A DNA stretch of 33,431 nt, from the IMG/VR virus record IMGVR_UViG_3300025889_000496, positions 1 to 33,431 of that record; one strand, written 5' to 3'. Position 1 is the first letter of the stretch. Every line of letters begins with the position of its first letter. The position numbers and the translations under genes were made by a program. The notes under the pieces were generated by a model, which worked only from the letters and a program-made list of their open reading frames with translations, was not told the origin of the DNA and did not search any database. Below, piece after piece: positions 1 through 7,003 of the stretch. Origin of the DNA: a virus.

Positions 1-283
1 GGATCTCAGGTGTTTGTTCCTTTACATAATATAGTGCATTGCCATTTTGCTTTACTGCTTCTAAACAAATCTCTGGTGTTTGTTCCTCAACATACATTAG
101 TGCATAACCATTTTGCTTTACTGCTTCTAAACAAAGCTCATGTGTTTGTTCCTTAACATACATTAGTGCATAACCATTTTGCTTTACTGCTTGTAAACAG
201 AGTTCATGTGTTTGTTTCTTTACGTATTCTAGTGCCCAGCCATTTTGCTTTACAGCTTGTAAGTCTTTTTCGTATTGTGTCAT
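1..283 (-). CDS. DUF4116-repeat protein, first copy (3' end outside window)
   Basis: The reading frame opens at the ATG at 283-281 and runs off the window, so only the first 94 residues are visible. It is a string of about 24-residue repeats of the form AVKQNG-x-ALxYVKEQTxEICLE, matching the DUF4116 repeat family, whose function is unknown. The first residues (MTQYEKDL) and most repeats match the neighbouring gene at 352-993, so the two are tandem duplicates. It has its own candidate promoter and a leader that resembles those of the next two genes upstream. Function unknown; a protein-protein interaction solenoid is only a guess. The same repeats make the DNA look repetitive. Confidence 0.85.
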   Translation of the reverse strand, partial: MTQYEKDLQAVKQNGWALEYVKKQTHELCLQAVKQNGYALMYVKEQTHELCLEAVKQNGYALMYVEEQTPEICLEAVKQNGNALYYVKEQTPEI

Positions 284-344
284 ATTAGTAGTAGTTGGTC
301 CCGAATTGTTCAAATATTATACTGTCTTTTTTTGAAAAAAGCAA
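284..344 (-). promoter_or_regulatory. Promoter and conserved leader of first DUF4116 gene
   Basis: The -10 box TATAAT is at 316-321, and a weak -35 (TTGCTT) lies 17 bp upstream at 339-344. The predicted start of transcription is about 309, exactly where the leader ACAATTCGGGACCAACTA begins. Closely related leaders precede the genes starting at 993 and 1469. No Shine-Dalgarno sequence is visible in it. Confidence 0.5.
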
Positions 345-351
345 AAACTTT

Positions 352-993
352 TTATTTTTCTTCAACGATGTATACGGTTTTGACTTCGAACTTGTCGGCA
401 TTTACATACTCTAGTGCATCACCATTTTGCTTTATAGCTTCTAAGCAAAGCTCAGGTGTTTGATTCTTTACATACTCTAGTGCATAGCCATTTTGCTTTA
501 CTGCTTCTAAACAGAGTTCATATGTTTGTTCCTTTACACAATATAGTGCATCACCATCTTGCTTTACTGCTTGTAAACAAATTTCAGGTGTTTGTTCCTT
601 TACATGCTCTAGTGCCCATCCATTTTCCCTTACAGCTTCTAAGCAAATTTCATGTGTTTGTTCCTTTACATGATCTAGTGCATCACCATTTTGCTTTACT
701 GCTTGTAAGCAAATTTCATGTGTTTGTTCCTTAACATAAAATAGTGCAAGACCATTTTGCTTTACTGCTTCTAAACAAATTTCAGGTGTTTTTTTCTTTA
801 CATACTCTAGTGCATAACCGTTTTTCTTTACTGCTTCTAAGCAGATCTCTGGTGTTTGTTTCTTAACAAACTTTAGTGCATCACCATTTTGCTTTACTGC
901 TTCTAAACAGATCTCAGGCGTTTGTTTCTTTACGCGCCTTAGTCCACGGCCATCTTTTTTTATAGCTTCTAAGTCTTTTTCGTATTGTGTCAT
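352..993 (-). CDS. DUF4116-repeat protein, second copy
   Basis: A 213-residue protein made almost entirely of about eight 24-residue repeats (VKQNGDALxxVKEQTxEICLEA), with a short non-repeat tail ending in VYIVEEK. The repeats match DUF4116, which has no assigned function. There is no signal peptide or membrane segment, so it is probably cytoplasmic. Its ATG overlaps the TGA of the 990-1469 gene (ATGA), so translation is probably coupled. The N-terminus MTQYEKDLEAIKK is nearly the same as in the downstream copy at 1-283, showing recent tandem duplication. Copy-number change between repeats is likely and could differ between isolates. Confidence 0.9.
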   Translation of the reverse strand: MTQYEKDLEAIKKDGRGLRRVKKQTPEICLEAVKQNGDALKFVKKQTPEICLEAVKKNGYALEYVKKKTPEICLEAVKQNGLALFYVKEQTHEICLQAVKQNGDALDHVKEQTHEICLEAVRENGWALEHVKEQTPEICLQAVKQDGDALYCVKEQTYELCLEAVKQNGYALEYVKNQTPELCLEAIKQNGDALEYVNADKFEVKTVYIVEEK

Positions 994-1469
994 ATTAGTT
1001 GTTCCGAATTGTAATTTTCTACAGAAACTTTACAGGTTGTATCTACCCTATGCTCCTCCTCGTTTATCAAGTCATAGTCAAAAAAGTAAACCTTGTATTG
1101 CCACTTTAGAGAATTGATGGATGATGTCAACCAATCTAAACTCGGTTGATGTACACAAACTTTTAAGCTCCAATAGTCAGGATGGTCTAGGTATTTGCTG
1201 AAATCTTCATCCTCTAAGCATTTACCTTCTTCCCAAATTGATGGTTCCATTTTTATCACTGGACCCCAATCATAGTCTTTGATGAACTTTCCATCAATAA
1301 ACTCTGAATGTGTATGGTACTCATTAGTGAATACATTTACATATTTGTCGTCTGTGCGAATATCAACGACTGTAACTCCTGACTTCAGCTTTTTAGCTTC
1401 CAGGGATTTGATTACATCCTTGAGAGGTTTGTCTGAATTATGATAGTAGTGCAGTATTCTAAGTTCCAT
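990..1469 (-). CDS. Hypothetical protein (159 aa)
   Basis: I do not recognise this family. The protein is 159 residues, acidic and rich in aromatic residues (for example DHPDYWSLKVCVHQPSLDW), with no signal peptide, membrane segment or clear motif, so it is probably a soluble cytoplasmic protein. It starts at the ATG at 1469, preceded by a promoter (-10 TACAAT, -35 TTGCCT) and a 17-base leader. Its TGA overlaps the ATG of the DUF4116 gene, so the two are probably co-translated. Confidence 0.75.
   Translation of the reverse strand: MELRILHYYHNSDKPLKDVIKSLEAKKLKSGVTVVDIRTDDKYVNVFTNEYHTHSEFIDGKFIKDYDWGPVIKMEPSIWEEGKCLEDEDFSKYLDHPDYWSLKVCVHQPSLDWLTSSINSLKWQYKVYFFDYDLINEEEHRVDTTCKVSVENYNSEQLI
994..1021 (-). 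promoter_or_regulatory. Second copy of the ACAATTCG leader element
   Basis: The sequence ACAATTCGGAACAACTAAT lies directly before the ATG at 993, inside the last codons of the upstream gene. A possible -10 (TAGAAA, 1016-1021) is placed as in the other two copies, but no -35 is seen. It may have been carried along by the gene duplication. Confidence 0.4.
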
Positions 1470-1521
1470 TAGTTGTTTCGAATTGTTTTATTATTGTAGG
1501 AAAACTTTTAAAGAAAGGCAA
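1470..1521 (-). promoter_or_regulatory. Promoter and conserved leader of the 159-aa gene
   Basis: The -35 TTGCCT (1516-1521), a 17-bp spacer and the -10 TACAAT (1493-1498) predict a start at about 1486. The leader from that base is ACAATTCGAAACAACTA followed by ATG. This is the third copy of the leader that precedes the two DUF4116 genes. Confidence 0.6.
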
Positions 1522-1529
1522 GAAAAAAA

Positions 1530-2189
1530 TCAAGTCCACAACCTCATTCTGTTATCAATGATTCGCTTCATAATATCGTTTTCAAAATCATATACCGCCT
1601 GTTCGGTTTCTCTAGACTTTTTGAATGCAGAATCTTTTTGTTCTTTTGTTGCTGTTTTGTCTTTACTAATATTGACAAATTCAGTTGTTGATTGTTCATC
1701 TGCCTTAATGAGTTTAGGGAGCGTTTTGTGAATGTCGTCGTAAATTTGCCTTACCTTCTTTAATTCCTCCGCCTGTGGTTCGAATGACCAATCTGTATAA
1801 CTTTTAGGGACCTCAACTTCAATAAAGTCCGTAATGGCAGCAAACAGTACATCTTTAATCAATTCTGTTTTATCTGACCAAAGATGAGGTGTAGCCTTGC
1901 GAAGCCATTTATTTTGCTTATTAAAATATTTGTACCATACATTCTCTTCAAATTGTCGTTTCTTAACAGAGAGCCAAATATCTAGTTCGTAAAAGAAGTT
2001 ACGTACTCTAAATTGAATGGGATAGTTTTCTTTCCAATAATCTTCAAACTTACAGGACCCAGAAAACAACCCATCCTCCCATTCGTAAGCATAAGGTTTA
2101 CGATACCAAAACCCAAGAAATTCTCTTTCTTTCTTTGGTAGAGCTTTATAGTCTTTAATGTTTGAAACTTTTACTTGTTTAATTTCCAT
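1530..2189 (-). CDS. Hypothetical phage protein (219 aa)
   Basis: Not assigned to a family. The protein is 219 residues with many Trp, Tyr and Phe residues in its first half (LGFWYRKPYAYEWEDGLF, WLSVKKRQFEENVWYKYF). The C-terminal third is charged and helical (KDKTATKEQKDSAFKKSRE). No signal peptide or membrane helix is seen. The ATG at 2189 follows only three bases after the stop of the 28-residue membrane peptide gene at 2193-2279, so it belongs to the operon that starts with the metallophosphoesterase gene. Function unknown. Confidence 0.75.
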   Translation of the reverse strand: MEIKQVKVSNIKDYKALPKKEREFLGFWYRKPYAYEWEDGLFSGSCKFEDYWKENYPIQFRVRNFFYELDIWLSVKKRQFEENVWYKYFNKQNKWLRKATPHLWSDKTELIKDVLFAAITDFIEVEVPKSYTDWSFEPQAEELKKVRQIYDDIHKTLPKLIKADEQSTTEFVNISKDKTATKEQKDSAFKKSRETEQAVYDFENDIMKRIIDNRMRLWT

Positions 2190-2192
2190 TTT

Positions 2193-2279
2193 TTAATTAT
2201 CCCTATCATCTAGTAGCGCTGTAATAAGAAAACATATAATAATAGTTCCCATTAATATCATTGATGCTATATCTAACAT
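2193..2279 (-). CDS. Small membrane peptide (28 aa)
   Basis: A 28-residue frame beginning MLDIASMILMGTIIICFL, with one hydrophobic segment covering most of it and an acidic tail (DDRDN). A good ribosome binding site, GAGG seven bases before the ATG, supports translation. It overlaps the 3' end of the 2273-2425 gene by seven bases and is followed three bases later by the next gene. It is likely a single-span inner-membrane peptide; its role is unknown. Confidence 0.6.
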   Translation of the reverse strand: MLDIASMILMGTIIICFLITALLDDRDN

Positions 2280-2425
2280 GATTTTACCTCACATGAAACT
2301 ATTTTAGTTAAAACTTCCGCCACTATACTGTCAGCGGGATTTGTGTAAAGCTCTGTGCAGAACTCTTTCAGCCATTCTTTTATTGGCTGTATATCATATA
2401 CGTCAATATCAATTGTTACTTTCAT
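2273..2425 (-). CDS. Small hypothetical protein (50 aa)
   Basis: A 50-residue frame (MKVTIDIDVYDIQPIKEWLK...) whose ATG shares its A with the TAA of the metallophosphoesterase gene (TAATG), a common form of translational coupling. The N-terminus looks like a beta strand followed by an amphipathic helix. It fills the gap between the two neighbouring genes exactly, which supports it being real. Function unknown. Confidence 0.65.
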   Translation of the reverse strand: MKVTIDIDVYDIQPIKEWLKEFCTELYTNPADSIVAEVLTKIVSCEVKSC

Positions 2426-3216
2426 TAAAATGGATAGTTTTCTATGTTAATAATTTGTATCTTGTTGTCTTCCAATATTGCATATGTTTGTTGTAAATTA
2501 TCAATACAATAATTGGTGCTATTGCCAGATTCTTTAATTCTTATTTCTGTTGATGCTGTTGTTGTGTGGCCAACAATTTGATTGATGTCTTGGATTTCTG
2601 TAAATTCATGATTCCAGTCCAACCAAGTCGGACCACCTACAGTACTACCACCTCCACGACAGTATCCAGCCATTGCTATCCAATGGCTTTCACCAAACAT
2701 AAAGCTAGACCGATCTTCGTTCCATCTATTGCACATATTTTTCACTCCTTCAACTGGGTCATCGTTGTTAATTGGAGACATATAGACATGAGAAAATCCT
2801 GCATGGCTGATTGTGTATTTACCAACCTGAGCGGCAAGTTGTAAACTTTGCTCCCAATCTAGATTTATATATTTTGAATACTTCAATCTCTTTTTGTTGG
2901 TATAACCGCTGCACACAAAGTTCCTAAGCCTGTGCATTTGATCAACAAGTTTTCTACCAGCAAGATAACTAACATCGTGATTGCCAATCAACCAAGTCGC
3001 CCTATCACCAAGCTCAATGTATTTATCAGAAAGCCATTCGCACATAGCTTTCATGCCATATATTTTTTCATTATCTATTTCTTTTAGAGTGTCAAAGTAA
3101 TCACCCATAAAGACAACATGATCGAAATTTAATTCTAGAGCTTTCTCTGCAAAGTACACGTCTTGGTGTATGTCTGGAACGAGTAGAACTCTTTTGCTCT
3201 TTTCAATTATTTTCAT
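2425..3216 (-). CDS. Calcineurin-like metallophosphoesterase
   Basis: A 263-residue protein with the metal-binding motifs of calcineurin-like phosphoesterases in order: DIH near the N-terminus, GDYFD, GNHD, a later SHAG and the final GH. These coordinate two metal ions that hydrolyse phosphomonoesters or phosphodiesters; the substrate is unknown. An earlier in-frame ATG at 3228 lies inside the predicted -10 box, so I chose the ATG at 3216, which sits one base from the predicted transcription start. It appears to open a small operon with the 50-aa, 28-aa and 219-aa genes. Phage relatives include protein phosphatases and nucleases; which one this is cannot be told here. Confidence 0.88.
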   Translation of the reverse strand: MKIIEKSKRVLLVPDIHQDVYFAEKALELNFDHVVFMGDYFDTLKEIDNEKIYGMKAMCEWLSDKYIELGDRATWLIGNHDVSYLAGRKLVDQMHRLRNFVCSGYTNKKRLKYSKYINLDWEQSLQLAAQVGKYTISHAGFSHVYMSPINNDDPVEGVKNMCNRWNEDRSSFMFGESHWIAMAGYCRGGGSTVGGPTWLDWNHEFTEIQDINQIVGHTTTASTEIRIKESGNSTNYCIDNLQQTYAILEDNKIQIINIENYPF

Positions 3217-3223
3217 TGATACA

Positions 3224-3252
3224 ATCATAGGTTATTTTTTTAAAAAAATCAA
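3224..3252 (-). promoter_or_regulatory. Sigma70-type promoter, leaderless, metallophosphoesterase
   Basis: The -35 TTGATT (3247-3252), a 17-bp spacer and the -10 TATGAT (3224-3229) predict a start at about 3217, next to the ATG at 3216. The -35 follows the U-tract of the upstream terminator directly. Confidence 0.65.
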
Positions 3253-3253
3253 G

Positions 3254-3284
3254 AAAAAAAGCGCGACCCATTTCTGGGCCACGC
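3254..3284 (-). terminator. Strong intrinsic terminator
   Basis: On the minus strand GCGTGGCCCA, loop GAAA, and TGGGTCGCGC form a 10-bp stem with two G-U pairs and a GNRA tetraloop, followed at once by seven T residues. This is a classic Rho-independent terminator. It ends transcription from the secreted-protein operon or from the structured RNA just upstream. Confidence 0.9.
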
Positions 3285-3420
3285 TAGATATCGCAATTTC
3301 GTCAGACTGGGGTTGCAAACCCCTTTGGTGGGTTATCGGCCACTGTCCGCAACCATATCTATCTAATCACAACTAGATAGGGGTCATGATGCTCATTGAG
3401 ACAAGCATGAGGGGAAACTA
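3261..3420 (-). ncRNA. Candidate structured non-coding RNA ending in a terminator
   Basis: This 160-base gap has no credible gene but is GC-richer than its surroundings and full of complementary segments. Read on the minus strand these include: CTATCTA with TAGATAG (7 bp); TAGATAT with ATATCTA enclosing the middle; GGTTGC with GCAACC (6 bp); GTGG with CCAC; GGGG with CCCC around TTTGCAA; and the final 10-bp terminator hairpin. Several helices compete, so more than one fold is possible. No promoter of its own was found, so it may be processed from, or act as the 3' end of, the upstream transcript. It matches no RNA class I know. Confidence 0.5.
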
Positions 3421-3426
3421 AATTTT

Positions 3427-4146
3427 TTATTGACCTCTTCTTTTTCGAGCCTTTTCTTTAAGTTCGTTAAGGAGTTTTTTTGAATTTTCTTTGTATTCTA
3501 AAGTAATTTGAGCAATATCCTCTTGTTTGGCATTTTTAATGTCATCAATAAATTTAACCTTTAATTTTTTTAATTGATCAATGATCTCTTCGCTTTTTTG
3601 TTTTGGGATATCGGGCCTTCTTGGAATATTAGTCTCTCTCCATGCATTAATACTTTTGGCGTTTTCTTTCTCCTGTTCGATTAAATGCTTGTTCTCTTCT
3701 TTGAATTTATCTAAGGCGAGTTTGATTTCTGATTTTTCAGGATTGTCGCCAAGTTGTTTTATTGTATTTTTAATACCATTTCTTATAAGGCTCCTTATAA
3801 GTTCCTGAGATTTAATTCTTTCTGCAATCTCAATAGGCATGTCTGGTTTAACAACAAGCCTATTTGGCTTATCTGGCAAGGGCTTGGATAACTCATCAGG
3901 TTGCTCCAATTCGAGATTAGGTTCATAACCTTTAGATCTTCCTGGAGCCATAGGTTGCCCTGGGCCAAATTGTAATCTATCATCTATATTATCGCCATCT
4001 ATATCAACAAAGTTTTTAATTTTTGGGCCATCAATAATATTTCCGTTTTCATCTAGCCACTTTCCGTATTCTAGTTTTTGTCCAGAATCGACGCTATATA
4101 GATAATGCGAAAATGCTAATAAAAAAAATAGTTTATAATTATTCAT
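3427..4146 (-). CDS. Secreted protein with Ca-binding-like loop and helical tail
   Basis: A 239-residue protein with an N-terminal signal peptide (MNNYKLFFLLAFSHYLYSVDSG), so it is probably exported. Around residue 46 is DIDGDNIDD, which resembles a calcium-binding EF-hand or dockerin-type loop. A Pro-rich linker with several KP/DKP motifs follows, then a long Lys/Glu-rich helical region likely to be coiled coil, ending in KARKRRGQ. It sits last in the operon that begins with GDP-mannose dehydratase, just before the structured RNA. No enzyme domain is recognised. It could be an envelope protein made during infection; that is inference. Confidence 0.75.
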   Translation of the reverse strand: MNNYKLFFLLAFSHYLYSVDSGQKLEYGKWLDENGNIIDGPKIKNFVDIDGDNIDDRLQFGPGQPMAPGRSKGYEPNLELEQPDELSKPLPDKPNRLVVKPDMPIEIAERIKSQELIRSLIRNGIKNTIKQLGDNPEKSEIKLALDKFKEENKHLIEQEKENAKSINAWRETNIPRRPDIPKQKSEEIIDQLKKLKVKFIDDIKNAKQEDIAQITLEYKENSKKLLNELKEKARKRRGQ

Positions 4147-4155
4147 GATTTATCA

Positions 4156-4455
4156 TTAAAAGGGCATTTCTTCAACATTTTCATGATTTTTCTGAGACCA
4201 TCTGCAAACAATAGGCTCAGATTCACTTCTTTTAATGGTGTCGCCATTAAATGGGCCATCTTTTACTACGTCGCAAATAAATTGAGCTTGGATGCTTTCT
4301 AATGGTTTCATCTCTGTATATCCCCAAGTATTATTTTCCTCAATAGTATAATTGACATCGGAGCAAATCACATCATGATCTTTATTGAATTGAAGAATTA
4401 ATTTGCGTAATTGACCTGCTAGTTTTTCTTGTAGTTTTGTATAGTCTTGTTGCAT
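4156..4455 (-). CDS. Hypothetical protein (99 aa)
   Basis: A 99-residue soluble protein with an N-terminal amphipathic helix (KLQEKLAGQLRKLILQFNKD) followed by a beta-rich part with Trp residues and two Cys (ICSDVNYTIEENNTWGYTEM, VCRWSQK). It lies between a small GKGDK-motif gene, which it overlaps, and the secreted-protein gene, 9 bases downstream. No family is recognised. Confidence 0.75.
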   Translation of the reverse strand: MQQDYTKLQEKLAGQLRKLILQFNKDHDVICSDVNYTIEENNTWGYTEMKPLESIQAQFICDVVKDGPFNGDTIKRSESEPIVCRWSQKNHENVEEMPF

Positions 4456-4547
4456 TTTTTATTGTTGGTTTTCCAGTTTATTTTATCGTAATTTTTTTTA
4501 AACTGTTTTAAGTCTTTTGTTCTGTCTTTATCGCCTTTGCCGTTCAT
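4419..4547 (-). CDS. Small phage protein starting MNGKGDK (42 aa)
   Basis: A 42-residue frame beginning MNGKGDKDRTKDLKQFKKNY. Small phage proteins starting MNGKGDK or similar, with a following F..N...I pattern, recur in many phages; their function is not known to me. It overlaps the end of the upstream gene by 20 bases and the start of the 99-aa gene by 37, bridging the two. The overlap and the recognised N-terminus are the main support; no strong ribosome binding site is seen. Confidence 0.65.
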   Translation of the reverse strand: MNGKGDKDRTKDLKQFKKNYDKINWKTNNKKCNKTIQNYKKN

Positions 4548-4875
4548 TTTCGCTGAATGATTCTAAAAATTTTTCCCTCAATTCAAGTGTTAATTCTTGT
4601 TCTACTTTAAATTTTTCAATAGAGACGATGTATAAATAGTTTTTAATTATAAAAAGATCGCTCTCTTCAATTTTGTTTGATGCAAATGAGTCTGTAAATA
4701 CATCTGGAAATGCCTCTATAGTATCTTTAGCAATATCAATCAGGTTTGGTATTATCTTTGACTTTAGATATTTTTTATACTCATCAAGGGTAAAGTATTG
4801 TACTATTTGATCATATATATAAAGACAGTGCGTTTTTGTGGAAACAAATTGCTCTTCGTCTAAGAAACAAATCAT
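4528..4875 (-). CDS. Hypothetical protein (115 aa)
   Basis: A 115-residue acidic protein, mostly helical by eye (DEYKKYLKSKIIPNLIDIAK, VEQELTLELREKFLESFSEN), with no export signal. Its ATG overlaps the TGA of the GDP-mannose dehydratase gene (ATGA), so it is translated with it. No family is recognised; a link to the sugar pathway rests only on position. Confidence 0.75.
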   Translation of the reverse strand: MICFLDEEQFVSTKTHCLYIYDQIVQYFTLDEYKKYLKSKIIPNLIDIAKDTIEAFPDVFTDSFASNKIEESDLFIIKNYLYIVSIEKFKVEQELTLELREKFLESFSENERQRR

Positions 4876-5915
4876 AATTTTAATAAATTATAGTCGTTTT
4901 GATACATTTTGTCAACTAGTTTTTTGAAATCAGTTTTTCTTTTCCATCCAAGCTCTGATTCAGCTAAAAATGGGTTGCCGCAAAGCTTATGGACTTCAGC
5001 GGGGCGATAAAATTTTGGATTTATTTTTAATAAAATTTCTCCAGTATCTTTTTTAAAAACTTCATTTTCTGGTATTTCTGGGGTTTCGTTATACCAATCG
5101 CCTTTGATGCCCGCTGACTTAAAAGACTCTTCTACAAACTCCCGAATTGTATGCATCTCCCCACTAGCAAGCACGTAATTTTTTGGATTTTTTTGGTTTA
5201 GCATCAGCCAAACCCCTTCCATGAAATCTTCGGCATCGCTCCAATCTCTTTTTGCTTCAAGATTACCCAATTCAAAAACTGGAATCTTTTTGTTATGCTC
5301 TATAGCTAATTTAATTTTAGCAACAGAATTAGATATTTTTCTAGTAACAAAATCTAATCCCCTTCTTGTTCCTTCGTGATTAAATAGCCATCCTTGGACG
5401 GTATATAGACCATAAGACTCTTTATATACTCGTACAAGATGTCTAGCCGCACACTTGGCCGCTCCGTATGGAGATTGAGGTCTAAGTGGGTGATCTTCAT
5501 CTTGTGGAGAGTAAACGACATCACCAAATTCTTCTGAAGAACCAGCGTTATAGAAACGACAATTTGTGCAAAACCTTCTTATTGATTCTAATATATGTAA
5601 AACAGAATCTGCATCAGTATTCCATGTTTGAATTGGATATTTCCAACTACCCGCAACAAAAGATTGTGCTGCGAAATTTATAAAATAATCTGGTTTTATG
5701 TCTATAATGACGTCTCTAATACTATGAGCGTCATTTAAATCCATATCGATTAAATTGAATCTTGTGTTATTTTCAAGATGCAATATATTCTCGTGATTTT
5801 TAACACTTAACCTACGAGCCGTACCATATATTTCACACTGAGTATTCTTAAGAAGGTAGTCAACCATGTGACTACCATCTTGGCCAGTAATTCCAGTTAC
5901 TATAATTTTTTTCAT
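4872..5915 (-). CDS. gmd: GDP-mannose 4,6-dehydratase
   Basis: A 347-residue short-chain dehydrogenase of the usual length for this enzyme. It has the NADP-binding motif GITGQDGS at the N-terminus, the SSEEFG segment, the catalytic Tyr and Lys in SPYGAAK, and the FNHEGTRRG segment typical of GMD. It converts GDP-D-mannose to GDP-4-keto-6-deoxymannose, the precursor of GDP-fucose, GDP-rhamnose or perosamine sugars. No reductase or epimerase for the next step is seen here, so the host or another phage region must supply it. Its ATG coincides with the predicted transcription start. It likely works with the glycosyltransferases at 10.5-13 kb. Confidence 0.95.
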   Translation of the reverse strand: MKKIIVTGITGQDGSHMVDYLLKNTQCEIYGTARRLSVKNHENILHLENNTRFNLIDMDLNDAHSIRDVIIDIKPDYFINFAAQSFVAGSWKYPIQTWNTDADSVLHILESIRRFCTNCRFYNAGSSEEFGDVVYSPQDEDHPLRPQSPYGAAKCAARHLVRVYKESYGLYTVQGWLFNHEGTRRGLDFVTRKISNSVAKIKLAIEHNKKIPVFELGNLEAKRDWSDAEDFMEGVWLMLNQKNPKNYVLASGEMHTIREFVEESFKSAGIKGDWYNETPEIPENEVFKKDTGEILLKINPKFYRPAEVHKLCGNPFLAESELGWKRKTDFKKLVDKMYQNDYNLLKL

Positions 5916-5921
5916 ATGAGT

Positions 5922-5954
5922 TTTATAATTCAGCTATAAATTTATTCGAATAAA
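5922..5954 (-). promoter_or_regulatory. Candidate leaderless promoter of gmd with a palindrome
   Basis: The -10 TATAAA (5922-5927) lies six bases before the ATG. The element 17 bp upstream is a poor -35 (TTCGAA, 5945-5950) and sits at the centre of a perfect 14-base palindrome, TTTATTCGAATAAA (5941-5954). The palindrome could be an operator; no regulator is known. Confidence 0.4.
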
Positions 5955-5957
5955 AAA

Positions 5958-6185
5958 TCATAGTTCATTTGTTTTATCTAATTTATTAATTAATTTTTTT
6001 GCTATTGATAAATTAATTAATTCATCTTGAAGCATGTATAGTCTATATAGTGACTCTCCATACAACTCAGAAAGTTGTTTTTTCGTTTTTCTGGAATTAT
6101 CTCCTATAGAGTCAATTAAATATGCTGACAGTTTAGAAAGAACAGCAGAGCATTTTATACAGTTTATACCATCTTCTATTTCCAT
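5958..6185 (-). CDS. Hypothetical protein (75 aa)
   Basis: A 75-residue, mainly helical protein with a CIKC pair near the N-terminus (GINCIKCSAVLSKLSAYLI). The single CxxC is too little to call a zinc site. Its ATG overlaps the TGA of the upstream 68-aa gene (TGATG). It lies at the end of the dNMP kinase operon. Function unknown. Confidence 0.7.
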   Translation of the reverse strand: MEIEDGINCIKCSAVLSKLSAYLIDSIGDNSRKTKKQLSELYGESLYRLYMLQDELINLSIAKKLINKLDKTNEL

Positions 6186-6391
6186 CAGTCCAAATCTAAG
6201 GCTATGTTAATTTTTGACAAAAATTTATTAAATTTATTAAACTTATCTAAATGTTCATCCATTTTTGATATATCTGATACTAGCTGCATGTCTCTATGAA
6301 TCCAAGATAATTCACACTCTATATCATATTTTGTTTTCTGTAATGAATTTTTACTCATAGAGCTTAAGTCTAAATTATCCAAGTAATTCAT
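6185..6391 (-). CDS. Hypothetical helical protein (68 aa)
   Basis: A 68-residue protein, acidic and helical, with a short repeated FNKFNKF stretch. It starts four bases after the dNMP kinase stop and overlaps the next gene by its stop codon, so it belongs to the same transcript. No family is recognised. Confidence 0.7.
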   Translation of the reverse strand: MNYLDNLDLSSMSKNSLQKTKYDIECELSWIHRDMQLVSDISKMDEHLDKFNKFNKFLSKINIALDLD

Positions 6392-6395
6392 TTTA

Positions 6396-6980
6396 TTATA
6401 TTAGATTAAATACGTTATTCAATTCGGACCCGACAATCCATTTTAAGGAATCCTCATCATCAATCGAATCCCAATTTAGGCGAGAATTGGCGCTTTTCTT
6501 TAATTTTGGATCATTTTCTGCTTCTTCTGAATTTGCAGGTCCGATAGGCTTTTTGTTTTTAATTCTAGAAATATGAATGCACTTGCCAGATAATTTATCT
6601 TGGACCCAGTGCATTTCATTAGGATAACGAATATCTGTTATAATTGTAATTACGTCATCCTTTATGTTTTTATTTACTTTGCACGAAATTTTATTTATCC
6701 AATAATCTTGGTCTATCTTTCTCATTAATTTAGTTCCATAAGAAACTAAAAGATCTCTAATGAGTGTCTTTTCTTTTGGATCTTCTGTAAAGGCACTAAT
6801 ACCAACCTTCTTTTTAAGAAACGGATCTAAATCTGATTTCAGTTCATCTGCAAAACTTACCCTCTTGCATTTAAGTTTTTGTTCTTTTAGAAGCTCTATC
6901 GCGAATTTGCAAAATGTATCTTTACCACTTTGTGCAACACCACAAAGACCGATGACCTTAGTATTTTTAAATTCAAACAT
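6396..6980 (-). CDS. Deoxynucleoside monophosphate kinase
   Basis: A 194-residue P-loop kinase. The N-terminal strand and Walker A motif (GLCGVAQSGKDT) and the DIRYPNE segment after the ITDIR strand are typical of phage dNMP kinases of the T4 gene 1 type. These phosphorylate dNMPs to dNDPs for phage DNA synthesis. It acts in the same supply line as the dUTPase upstream and the ribonucleotide reductase at the window's right end. A good promoter lies just upstream, giving a leader of roughly 20 bases, and two small genes follow in the operon. Confidence 0.85.
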   Translation of the reverse strand: MFEFKNTKVIGLCGVAQSGKDTFCKFAIELLKEQKLKCKRVSFADELKSDLDPFLKKKVGISAFTEDPKEKTLIRDLLVSYGTKLMRKIDQDYWINKISCKVNKNIKDDVITIITDIRYPNEMHWVQDKLSGKCIHISRIKNKKPIGPANSEEAENDPKLKKSANSRLNWDSIDDEDSLKWIVGSELNNVFNLI

Positions 6981-7003
6981 ATTTGTTAATATATATAAAT
7001 TAT

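Noticed and set aside
456-734. Plus-strand open frames opposite the DUF4116 gene
   Set aside because: Shadow frames of the repeat gene; the protein pattern is only on the minus strand.
1-960. CRISPR-like regular repeats
   Set aside because: The repeats have no unique spacers and are in frame, coding for 24-residue DUF4116 units.
3217-3228. Earlier ATG of the metallophosphoesterase gene (MIVSMKII)
   Set aside because: The upstream ATG is part of the predicted -10 box, so it would not be in the transcript.
3285-3360. Possible tRNA-Cys on the plus strand (GGGG-TTGCAAA-CCCC like an anticodon arm, and CAACCA downstream)
   Set aside because: No matching acceptor stem, no TTCRA-type T loop and no GG in a D loop. 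The opposite strand with the terminator explains the region better.
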